From assembly GCF_014356525.2 (NCBI RefSeq), contig NC_052506.1:9717172-9781171 (forward strand): 64,000 nt of DNA, read 5' to 3'. A model generated the notes under the pieces. That model was not told where the DNA came from. It worked only from the letters and a program-made list of their open reading frames with translations, and did no database searches. Below are positions 21,301 through 33,300 of the stretch, one piece after another. The number at the start of each line of letters is the position of its first letter. Positions within the stretch are counted from its first letter, which is position 1. The position numbers were made by a program, and so were the translations under genes. The stretch comes from Nilaparvata lugens (Eukaryota; Arthropoda; Insecta; Hemiptera; Delphacidae).

Positions 21301-24300
21301 AATTAAGGTTTTTATCAATAATAAAATTACACAGAAAAACATTTGATGCATTTCAGGCAATTTTACCCATAATTACCCACTTTTCATATTCAATGGTAAC
21401 TGTAGGAAAAACTTAATGTGAAAATACGTGCGCAAAGTTCCTCTGCTGCACTCAAGAAAGCATTCTGCCCTCGCCTACGGCTCGGGCGTAAACGTTTCTT
21501 TCGGTGCAGCAAACTGTCACTTTGCGCACTAGTTGCACAAATAACTATTTCTCTCTCAGGAAAATTGTTGCCCTCGGCTTCGCCTCGGGCTTCAAACGTT
21601 TTCCCACAGGGAGAAAAAGTCGTACTTTTCACTCTAGATATAAAAATAGCTATACTAAAGGGGTACTCAGATTTTTATTTTTATTTCTATTCAAAAGTAG
21701 TATTTGTAGGGGTATTCTTGTAATAGTGATAAGATAAAAATTGATTGTGAAGTGCATTTAGAAGAATAAAAAAGTGATTTGATTTGTTTAACAATTTGAT
21801 TATTTTATTGACTTGCTATTAAATATTTGATATTGATCTGAATCTGAATCTATCAAAGTGATAGAGGTGGCACGAAATCATTCAACCTTTGTTCAATATC
21901 AATCCAAAGGCCGGGTTCGAGAATTCCAGCCCGGGCAAGATATTTTTCTCGGGCCACTCCCGTGTTTCGGATGGACACGTTAAGCCGTCAGTCCCGGCTG
22001 CCTAAAAAGTAGTCGTTAGGTCATGTCTGAGGCCCTGAAATTGATCAGTTGCGACCTGAAAACTCTGACACCAGACCTGAGCCAGCCAGGTCACACGATA
22101 TTATTATTAATGCTTTTTTGGTGTCCTGAATATCTTTGACCTAACCAGTAGGTTTTGTGATTAGTCAAAAAAACTACTTGTGTAACCTCAATTCCAAAAT
22201 TGAAATCGACTTCCAAAAAAACACCAGAAAACCAACACTTTCAGAAAACTTACAGTAATATGGTCGATTTATGTACAGTTTGTACACCTTCACATAGATA
22301 TGTGGGTAAATATCGTCAGTGGTAAATGATCTGTGATTTTATTTAGTTGAATAGAATTTATTGTGAATGCAGGCAACCCAAATTTGGATAGAACCGGTCA
22401 ATTCATGAACAACTTCACATAGGCACATGGGATTTGGCATTAGTACATGAACTGTGATTTTATTTAGTTGGATAGAATTAAATAAAAATTAAGAAATTGT
22501 TAAAAAATAGACCATCTCTTAGTATTTTTATTTAATATGAATAATTACCACAATATCAACTTCTCAACTACACAAAAATTAAATCGAATTTATTGTGAAA
22601 GCAAGCCAACCAAAATTGGTTAGTACAGAGTTTTATTTTTTACAATATTCTGTATTTTATTGATAGGAATACATGGGGTTTTAAGCTTTGTTGATTCAGT
22701 TATACTAAGTGAAGAGACTTGAGAATGTTGAACTGAAGTTAAGTTCAGTTTAGAACTCGAGAATTAAGGGCAAGCTACAAGAAGCGTTTTTGCACTGGCG
22801 GCGGACGAATCGGCAGGGTATGAAGTTCTCCGATTGGCTGATTATCAGCTGATTGGATTGGCGTTCGGGAGTCAGCTGATAATCAACCAATCGGAGAGCT
22901 TCTTGCCCTGCCGACTCGTCCGCCACCTGTGCAAAAACGCTTCATGTGGCTTGGCCCTCCAAGTTCAAATGGGCTGAGATACAGTGTTAGAGATGGGAAA
23001 GTAGCTCATCTGTATCTCCAATGATATTTTATTATTTACTAGAATTAATTCTTGAACTGCTTTATTAGAACTGATTTTAGTAATCAAACAAGTTGTGTGA
23101 GTCAATTAATTATAGATTCTTATTCAATTAACTGTTTTACGAAAGGCAAGAGATATGGAATAAGAATATAGAATATAGAGAGTGAGTCATATGCATGGGA
23201 ACCCTTCAATAAATTGGAGACTGTTGTAGATATTCATATAATACTGTAACTTTAAAGTAAAATTTTATCAATTATTTCTTTAAAAACTCAAACTTCAATC
23301 AGACGTCATTTTGAATAAAAGTATCATAGAACATTTTTATTGATGTCATCTTTATAGTTTTGAGAAGGCCTTTGAAATGAAGTATCACACAATGGGTGTT
23401 CAAAATATTTGAGTTACAACCCCTCATTTCTTTAAAAACTAAACTTCAATCAGCCGCCATTTTGGATACAAGTATCATAGAAAATTTTTGTCGATGCCAT
23501 CTTTATTGTTTATAAAGGCCTTTAAAAAATGATGTACCACACAATGGGTGTTTACATTTAAAATATTCGAGTTACAACTTCTAAGTCACCCCCTTATGAG
23601 GGGTTGAAATTCAGTTGTACGTCGAAAGGTTTAGTATTTGACCAATATCTTATCCTGGAAGTTACAGTATTACATCTACAACAGTCTCCAATTTATTGAA
23701 TGGTTCCCATAAATATGACTCACTCTGTATAGAGATATAGAAAGCAAGAATAAAGTCGAATAAATAATACATTTTAATGTTACCTAGTTTCAACAGTCTT
23801 CCATCCGCCATAAGGATCCGGCTTACAAGAAGGTCCCACACCAATATCAGGATGTGCTTCATCTTCTTCTTCAACTTTCACTTCGATTTTTCTTTTGCTT
23901 GGTTTGGGTGGTTTTTCTTTTGGTTCTTTTTTAATTGGTTCATCTTTCTTCTCAATTTCACTTGTAGTTTCATTGGTCTCCAAACTTGTAGCTTCACTTG
24001 CAGCCTTTGTTTGCTCCTCGATTGATACATATCCTTCAGGTGGAGCTTCCCACCGAGATTCTATTAAATGGTAAAATGGTAAAACATATAAACATAAAAC
24101 ATAGAAATAGTATATTGATACAATCAATCAGTGATCCCAAAATAATAATTTTCAATTTAAATCATATCAAAAGAGAAATAGTTGTCAATCTTGGGTAGAA
24201 AAAAAATTGATACATTGATAATAATTCATTTAATTGTATGGTGTAGCAATAAAATAATAAAACAATGGGATTTCAGTTGTTGCTTATCACAAACAATAAT

Positions 24301-27300
24301 ACACAAGAAAAAATATATAAAAAAAGAATTTATGAAGATCATTCAAATTCACTCAAATAATAATAATAATAACAATAATAATTTCATTAGCATTTGAATA
24401 ATTGCAATATCTCAGTAATTCCCATCTATATAAACCAAATTTGGATAATACCGGTCAATTTATGAACAACTTCACATATGCACATTGGATTTAGCATTAG
24501 TACATAATCTAAGATCTTATTTAGTTGAATAGAATTTATTGTGAATTCAAGCCAACCAAAATTGGTTAATACGGAGTTTTATTGGATAATACTCTGTATT
24601 TTATTGATAGGAATACATGGGTTTTAAGCTTTGTTGATTCAGTTATACTATGGGAAGAGCCTTGAGAATGTTGAACAGAAGTTGAGTCCAGTTTAGAACT
24701 TGAGAATTAAGGGCAAGCTACAAGAAGCGTTTTTGCACTGGCGGCGGACGAATCGGCAGGGTATGAAGTTCTTCGATTGGCTGATTATCAGCTGATTGGA
24801 TTGGCGTTCGGGAGTCAGCTGATAATCAACCAATCGGAGAGTTTCTTGCCCTGCCGACTCGTCCGCCACCTGTGCAAAAACGCTTGAAAAACGCTTCATG
24901 TGGCTTGGCCCTCCAAGTTCAAATGGGCTAATGGGCTACAGTGTTAGAGATGGGAAAGTAGCTCATCTGTATCTCCAATGATATTTTATTATTTACTAGA
25001 ATTAATTCTTGAACTGCTTTATTAGAACTGATTTTAGTAATCAAACAAGTTGTGTGAGTCAATTAATTATAGATTCTTATTAAATTAACTGTTTTACGAA
25101 AGGCAAGAGATATGGAAAAAGAAATTAGAATATAAAGAGTGAATCATATGTATGGGAACCCTTCAATAAGTTGGAGACTGCTGTAGATAGGCCATAATAC
25201 TGTAACTTTCAATTAAAATTTATCAATAATTATTTCTCAACATCTTATTATTACTCAAACTTCAATCAGACGCCATTTTGAATAAAAGTGTCATAGAACA
25301 TTTTTATTGATGTCATCTTTATAGATTTGAGAAGGCCTTTGAAATGAAGTATCACACAATGGGTGTTTACGTTCAAAATATTTGAGTTACAACCCCTTAT
25401 TTCTTTAAAAACTAAACTTCAATCAAACGCCATTTTGGATACAAGTATGATAGAAAATTTTTGTCGATGCCATCTTTATTGTTTTAAAAAGGCCTTTAAA
25501 ATGATGAACCACACAATGGGTGTTTACATTCGAGTTACAACTTCTAAGTCACCCCCTTATGAGGGGTTGAAATTCAGTTGTACGTCAAAAGGTTTAGTAT
25601 TTGACCAATAAATTATCCTGAAAGTTACAGTATTAAATCTACAACAGTCTCCAATTTATTGAAGGGTTCCCATACATATGACTCACTCTGTATAGAGATA
25701 TAGAAAGCAAGAATAAAGTCGAATAAATAATAAATTTGAATGTTACCTAGTTTCAACAGTCTTCCATCCGCCATAAGGATCCGGCTTACAAGAAGGTCCC
25801 ACACCAATATCAGGAGGTGCTTCATCTTTTTCTTCAACTTTCACTTCGATTTTTCTTTTGCTTGGTTTGGGTGGTTTTTCTTTTGGTTCTTTTTTAATTG
25901 GTTCATCTTTCTTCTCAATTTCACTTGTAGTTTCATTGGTCCCTGAACTTGTAGCTTCACTTGAAGCCTTTGTTTGCTCCTCGATTGATACATATCCTTC
26001 AGGTGGAGCTTCCCACCGAGATTCTATTGAATAAATCATAAATGGTAAAACATTTATAAACACAGCAAAACATCAAATAATTTGGGTTTTATTTCTTAAA
26101 TAAGAGTTTTCAATTTGATAGAGCATAATAATTGTTACCATAAACTGATAACCGAGCTACCTATTCAATTTTTTAAGGTTGATGAAGTTTCCTTTTAGTA
26201 ATTTCAAGAATGAAGGTTCATAAAGTTTGAAAATTAATGAAATGAATCAGATTATTCTAGACAAGAATGAGATAATTTTTCAGCAATGAGATTACCAGTT
26301 TGTCAATTACCAATGTTGGTTTATGACAATAAAATTTATTTATTTATTTATTTATTATTTAATGCTACACTTCGGATTATGGTAGAAAAACATTCTTTCG
26401 ATAACAATTGAGCTGTACATAGCAGTACATAAGCTATAAAACAATATAATAAGTGCAAAGAATAGTTCAAAACTGACAAGTTTTGGCACTTCACCAGTAA
26501 ATAACTGAAATACAAATGGCTTGTTAGTAGATATGAATTTTGAGAGAATACATTAATTTGATAATGTATAAGTGTGATAGTTCATAGTTTGTGATGTTTT
26601 ATAGTTTCATAGATGTTTGATAGTTCATAGTTTGTATAGTGATGTTTCATAGTTTGATAATGTATATAACATATTGTGTTTTGCGTAACGGACAAAGCTG
26701 TGTTCTGTCAAATCTCTACACCAAAGATGAAATTTGATATTTTTAATATAAATTAATCTATGATCAATGTGACTTACTGGACTTGAACTTAAAGAGAACC
26801 ACATAGGCTTAATTTTCTTGCATTAGTTGAATAATTGTTAGAAGTGAGAGCCTAAAAGACATACCCCTATTTAGGGCTTTTTAATGTAATCTAAATTTAG
26901 GAGAGAAATAGTACAAGGTATCCTTAGTATTTCTCTCCCAATCTGTGCTATTCTGTAAAAATTAAATAAATAAATTGAAATGTAAAATATGTATCACTAA
27001 CAGGTAACCCGTGCTTCGCAAGGGCCTATTTTAAAACTTGACAAACTGAAAACTTGACCGGGTGGTATCTTGAAGAGTTTGAAATAGGTCTAGAACCATC
27101 CTCGGTTAATTAAGAATTTATATGCAAAATTTCAAGTTTATCAGTCCAGTAGTTTAGACGTGATATGATGCGTCAAACATAATTTTCCTATCCCGTATGT
27201 GTATGAGTCAGTTCTTTCCTTTAATATAGTATAGATAAGTTCTTCAACTTATTGCTAATAAAAAAACAAAACTCAAATCAAGTTTAGAAACCTTCCTCAA

Positions 27301-30300
27301 CTCAATGCCAACTTGACAAAATTGGACTGGTCATTAATTTAGCTACCAATTTTAACCATCTGTTTCGAAGAGTTAGTCTCTCTAGATTATAGTTCTACAG
27401 AGTGTCTGATAAGTCACTCCCTATTTTTATACAGCTATAATTTCTTCATTTATGAACCAATTTTGTTAGAACTACATTTGTTAGACAGAGCACTCCTTCA
27501 GGTTGTGTTTAACACCAATTTTCATTTGTTTTAGTTTAAAAATGCCCCCCCTCTTGAGTGTGAAAGAACGAGTCGAAATAGGAGCTCTTATGAGTTCTAG
27601 GGATGATCTGTGGTGCGATTACAAAGGCGGTGGAGAGATCCATGCAACACTGGATGCAAAAACATTGAGATCTTTCTTAAGAATCGTTGCAACAGAGTAA
27701 CGTGAAATACCACTTTCACGAATACCTTGACGCAGTGATTTCTTAGGTCTCCTCATGAACATTTCACGAACTCTGTCAACATTCTCTGCTGTCCTTGACG
27801 TTGATGGTCTTCCTGATCGTTTTGTATCTGCGACACTCCCTGTTGTTAGTAATTTGGAATGGAAATTTTCAACGGTTTTTGTATTCAGTGTTGCCTGGAT
27901 CCCTCGTTCAGCCCTCCACCATCTTTGTACTCGCACCACAGATCCTCATACCTCTTAACGAGCTGCTATTTCGGCTCGTTCTTCCACACTCAAGAGAGGG
28001 GGCATTTTTAAACGGAAATAAATGAAAATTGGTATTAAACACAACCTCAAAGAGTGCTCTATCTAACAAATGTGGATCTAACAAAATTGGTTCATAAATA
28101 AAAAAATTATAGCTGTATAAAAATAGGGAGTGACTTATCAGACTCTGTAGAACTATAATCTAGAGAGACTAACTCTTCGAAACAGATAGTTAAAATTTGT
28201 AGCTTAATTAATGACCAGTCCAATTTTGTCAAGTTGGCATTGAGTTGAGGAAGGTTTCTAAACAAGATTTGAGTTCTGTCACGTTAATAGGTTAGCACCA
28301 AGTTGAAGAACTTATCTATACTATAATAAATGAAAGAACTGGCATTTTAGGTTAAAAGTGGGAGTTAACGCTCTCTTTAACACCTTAGAACTTGAAGAAG
28401 AATCGTAATTTATAGAATGAAGTCATTACAGTAGAATAGAGTAATCTATACTATAATAAAGGAAAAAACAGGCTCATACACGTACGGGATAGGACAGTTA
28501 TGTTTGACGGATCATATCACTTCTAAACTACGGGACTGATTAACTTGAAATTTTGCATGTAAATTCTTAACTAACCGAGGATTGTTCTAGGCCTATTTCA
28601 AACTCTTCAAGATACCACCCGGTCAAGTTTTCAGTTTGTCAAGTTTTAAAATAGGCCCTTGCGAAGCACGGGTTACCTTTTAGTGATACATATTTTACAT
28701 TTCAATCTATTTATTTCATTTTTACAGAATAGCACAGATCGGGAGGATCTTTTTCCTCTTGAGAAGCCCTAAACAAGATTTGAGTTCTGTCAAGTTATTA
28801 GGTTAGCACCAAGTTGAAGAACTCATCTATACTATAATAAAGGAAAGAACTGTCTCATACACGTACGTGATAGGTATAAGGTAAACTAATAAAGATAAAC
28901 CTAATCTTGAATCTACTACGCCTATAATTAAATACACCAGACCTAACCTATTCTCAAAATAATAAAAGTATTCATGTCCCATGAATGGAATTTGAACATT
29001 AATTCTGGAAAATCTAGAAGGAAAATTAAAATTTGGGCTTCGTGGTGCACAAGATTGATATTTTTAGAATGTATGTGCAAAATTTGGAGATGTAAGGGCC
29101 GGTTTCCGAGCTCGGGATTCAGCTAAGTGCTCGACTTTAAACAGCTGGAGTCAGAAAATTGGCTTTCCAAAACGGGGCGTAGTCGCAGCTTTCAAAAAAG
29201 TAGTCGTAGTCGTTCTCATTTCTATAATTGGAAACGTTTTTCCTTGACGAAATTAGACATTCCTAAATAATTCAAAATAGCTAAAACTTTACACTATTTT
29301 CTCTTTATTTTATTTTGTGTTCAATTTTCTAGTTTTTCGGAATTTAATTCAAACGTGACTATTCCAATGACTGCGACTTCGCCCCGTTTTGGAAAACCAA
29401 TTTTCTTACTCCAGCTGTTTAAAGTCTAGGACTTAGCTAAATCCCGAGCTCGGAATCCGGCCCTAAATCATTTCCGTTTTTCCGGTATGCAATCCACAAG
29501 TTGACATATTTTGATGCGAACAAACACAACTCTACTCTCTCTTATTATATAGAAGATTACCTCCAGTAATATAGTTCCAATAATACGTGTACCCTTCGTC
29601 CGATTGAGCTTCATACCATTTCTTATCTTCTTCAACAATAGATTCTTGAACATTTTTACTAGCAGCGGAGGCCTTTTTCTTTGCACTTTTTTCGGGAGGA
29701 GGTGCAATAGGAATCTCTGGCTTCTTATCTGTTTCAGTTTCCTTCATTTTTCTAGCTTCACTTATTGTTTCCTTTATCACTTGTGACGTATAATCTGGAT
29801 TCGATTCCACATCTTTTAGGTAAGCTTTCATTGCAGCCTGCAAAAATATTAAAAATATAATGAGCATCAAATGAAAGATTCCCGTAATTACTGTCAACAT
29901 TTTAATCAAGTACATTTTCGAAAATGAAAAAGAGATACTATATGCATGATAAACAAGTGCAAGGTTGCAGCTCATGAAGTTTTAATCATTTTTTTAGCTA
30001 TGTGTGCAAGTCTATTTGATGATAGAAAAATTCTGCATTGTGAAAGTTATTTAGAATTTTTTCCTCCTGAGAAGAAGCCCTTCAGGCAGCATAATTCAAT
30101 TCAATTCAAAAAAGTGTTATTTGTTATCAGGGTCATGCCCTATACAAACATAGTTGTATTATTTTTTGTGTAGTTGAGAAGTTGATATTGTGGTAATCAT
30201 TCATATTGAATGAAAAAGACTGAGAAATGAGACTGAGAAACATAAACTAAATTTTTTTAAACAATTTCTCAGTCTTTTTCATTCAATAGTTGTACTATTT

Positions 30301-33300
30301 TTAACAAGCAAAAATAATATAACAGAATAATGGTAAAAATTACTGACCAACTTAATAAATCCTACTATAACAAAGCTACAATAACAACATAGAAAACAAT
30401 AAAAATTACAAATAAACTTTAAATTTATTTTATAAAAATTACAAATAAACCTTAAGGTGCGTACAGATATACGCGCCGCGAACATGAGCAATTCACTTTT
30501 AATCAGCTGACTACATCTGTATTTTTACAGAAACGGTAAGATACAGATATAAAAAGATTGGCATCAGCTGATTAAAAGTGAATTGCTCATGTTCGCGGCG
30601 CGTAAATCTGTACGCACCTTTATACAGTATTCTATCACAAATTTTAATTGTTTGACATAAACCCTAACAATCAGTGGTATATCACATAACATCAATCATA
30701 GCTCACTAAGGGATACCCTCTTTTCTCCAGTGACTCAGTAATGTAGGAGTACAAACTAAATATCTTAATCATTGTGAAGTTCGACAGTAAAACTAAAATT
30801 TTATCCTCATCATTAACTATATTAAACAAAAAATTGCATATATACTTCTTTCTTATTTCCTCATACACTGGGCAATGGAATAGAAAGAAAAAAAAATCTC
30901 AGTACCCTTTTTGAATTATTTTATCACAACATGTTTCAACACTTGAAAATGTCTCAAGACTTGAAAATGGCATCAATGTTGAAACATGTTGTGATAAAAT
31001 AATTCAAAAAGGGTACTGAGATTTTTATTTTTCTTTCTATTTATATTACAAGTAGCCCTATACAGAAAAGAGATAAATAATTGGGAAATGGAATAGGAAA
31101 ATGTTCTAGTGTCTCATTCCCTGAGCTGCAAGAAGGGCAGATTTTGTTGTGATCAATAATATATTTCTTACATTCAAAGTTAATCAAAATACCAGGGATT
31201 GAGGGAATTCTAAGCTGAGTTAAGCAACTCGCAGGCAGCAATTCAGGCAGCATTATTATTATTATTTTATTATTTATTGATTCAATGATACAAAATTATT
31301 ATTTAAAATAATTTGGGGAGGATCAACAGGCACAGCCCAAAACTGTTCCTCCCCCGAATTTTGATTCATTAAAATAGTCCAGAAAAAAGGTTATGTTTCC
31401 TTCAATTAATAAAATTTTGTCTAATTTTCTCACCAAACACTTGAAACAATTATTAATTTTGCCTTAAAAATATGTGAACAATGCCTTTTTTATGCAATAT
31501 CTTCATGATACTCACTAATATAAATATGCTGTATTCATAGACAAGTTAAACTAATAATAATTAAAAAAGATGGTTTCTTGATCCATTCCGAGCTGCTATA
31601 TATTAACACGCGAGTAGTCGCTCCCGCGGCAAATTGCCGCACAATTGTAACTTTTGTATGTAGCTTTGGGAATTTTCGTTTTCCAAGGTTGGCAGCTCAT
31701 GTAATCTTCGCTGTGACTGTCCTCTAGACAATCTTGGACAGTTTGAGTCCTTGAACAGTTTGAGGATGACAGAATGAACGATGACTAATTTCAATATATA
31801 GGTATTATCTTCCTATTTTATATTCCACCTTCTGATTTAAACTTTCATTATATCTAGATGTCGAAAAATGAGTCAAATAAAGAAGGTATATTCATTCCAT
31901 TCATGAGTAGGTTATTTTATCCCATAGAAATGATAAATTCTAACAATAAATTTGCAGTATGTATTTTTGGAATCTCCTCCATGTATTAAGTTATTATAAA
32001 CTATTAAATAATATATAATACCATAAAACACGTTGAGAAAGATTTGAAATTAATAAATATTGAAAGAGCATTGTCAAAACCAACTGTTCATAGTCTAGGG
32101 AGCCATAAGGGTGAGTGTGAGCAAAATGCTGCAAGTCCGTGCGACTACCTGCATGTTAACACACTTTTTCTATGTATTTCACACGACATGCAGTCAAATA
32201 TTCAAGTAAATAATCAAATTATTTTACTTACTGCTGTACTAATTTCGACCGTCTTGCGATAATGTTCAACAATGAAAATGTATGACCTCAACATTGAAAT
32301 GAAATGAAAAAAATCTTTATTAGGCGGAGTTAGGACTTTTAAGTCCTCTCCACCACTCACATTACTATCACCCACTAACATTCAACTGTTGAAAATGATA
32401 GCAAGACGGATGAAAGTACTACAGTCAGTGAGTAAAATAATTTGAATATTTACTTAAATATTTGACTGCATTTTCGTGTGAAATACATAGAAAAAGTGTG
32501 ATAATTAAGTAAATAGTCTACAGTAATTCATATGAGAAGCATATAAAAACAATAATTACAGTATATATATAATGGGTTCGGAACCCATATGAGCCTTGGG
32601 CCCTTTGCACACTGAGCCACCATGGAAGCGCTTCCACGGAAGCGCCACCACGTTGTAGCATTGTCTCTTATCTGTCACTGCACACTAGAGCCACCAGCCG
32701 AGCTTCCAGGAATGTGGTGGCTCGAGCCGCCGATTTTGTGTCGCCACCAGACTGTCGCGCCACCACGTCATACCATTGAGTATGATCTGTCATTGCACAC
32801 TAGAGCCACCAGCTACCAGCCACCACAAAATCATCTCCAGTTCAGTTTCAACTCAAATCAAGTTCAGTACAGTTGCCTGTTGAAGTCGTCGTAATGTATA
32901 GTGAACAATTGATATAGAAAGGTTCATTCTTGAAGTTGAAAGCAGACCAGCTATATGGGACATGTCTTCAAAATTATATGCAGACCGGGATGAGAAGAAA
33001 AATTCTTGGAGAGAGTTGGTAAATCTTTTCCCTGAAAAAGATCACCTAACAGAAAATGAACAGATGGATTTGGCAAGTTATATAACAATTTTTCTTAAGC
33101 GTTATTCATTACATAATCATTATTAATTATACATGGTTATTCATTATATCAATTTTTCACTATTTTCGTGATGTTCAACTGATCATTGACCGAGCGAAGT
33201 GAGGTCTAAGATTCAAGTCGACGGTCTGGCATTTCTCTTAATGTTTAAATGTTTTTATGTTGCGCATTTACGGCGAAACGCGGTAATAGATTTTCATGAA

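Larger units (their letters stand above)
22375..24110. repeat. Tandem duplication unit 1 around the WBP4 exon
   Basis: A unit of about 1.7-1.95 kb that repeats at 24430-26070. Shared landmarks in order: AATTTGGATA..ACCGGTCAATT, a MITE, TAGCTCATCTGTATCTCCAA, ATGACTCACTCTGTATAGAG and the WBP4 exon. Unit 1 contains an extra of about 110 bp near 22490-22600 with ATGAATAATTACCACAATAT, which belongs to family Q. The copies are visibly more diverged than those in the aminotransferase. Confidence 0.88.
24430..26070. repeat. Tandem duplication unit 2 around the WBP4 exon
   Basis: Second unit, separated from unit 1 by about 320 bp of other sequence (a microsatellite of AAT and a piece of the 13800 MITE family, inverted). 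Exon copies are offset by 1963 bases. Confidence 0.88.
26936..28745. repeat. 1.8-kb palindrome centred in a mariner transposase
   Basis: The left arm (26936-27660) is matched inverted by the right arm (about 27690-28745). Landmarks: AATCTGTGCTATTCTGTAAA, GTGCTTCGCAAGGGCCTATT, ACCGGGTGGTATCTTGAAGA and GTCTCTCTAGATTATAGTTC, all with inverted partners. The right arm has an extra of about 130 bp near 28320-28450. Both arms continue past the transposon ends into neighbouring repeat DNA. It lies in a WBP4 intron. Confidence 0.87.

Noticed and set aside
20368..21737. Cluster of 60-105-codon ORFs on both strands
   Set aside because: All map to the composite palindrome; inverted copies give the same peptides on opposite strands.
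32622..32894. 90-codon ORF starting with ATG in a CCATGG context
   Set aside because: It is the inverted-repeat arm and CCACC repeats of the Harbinger-type element; the same peptide start appears inverted at 34086.
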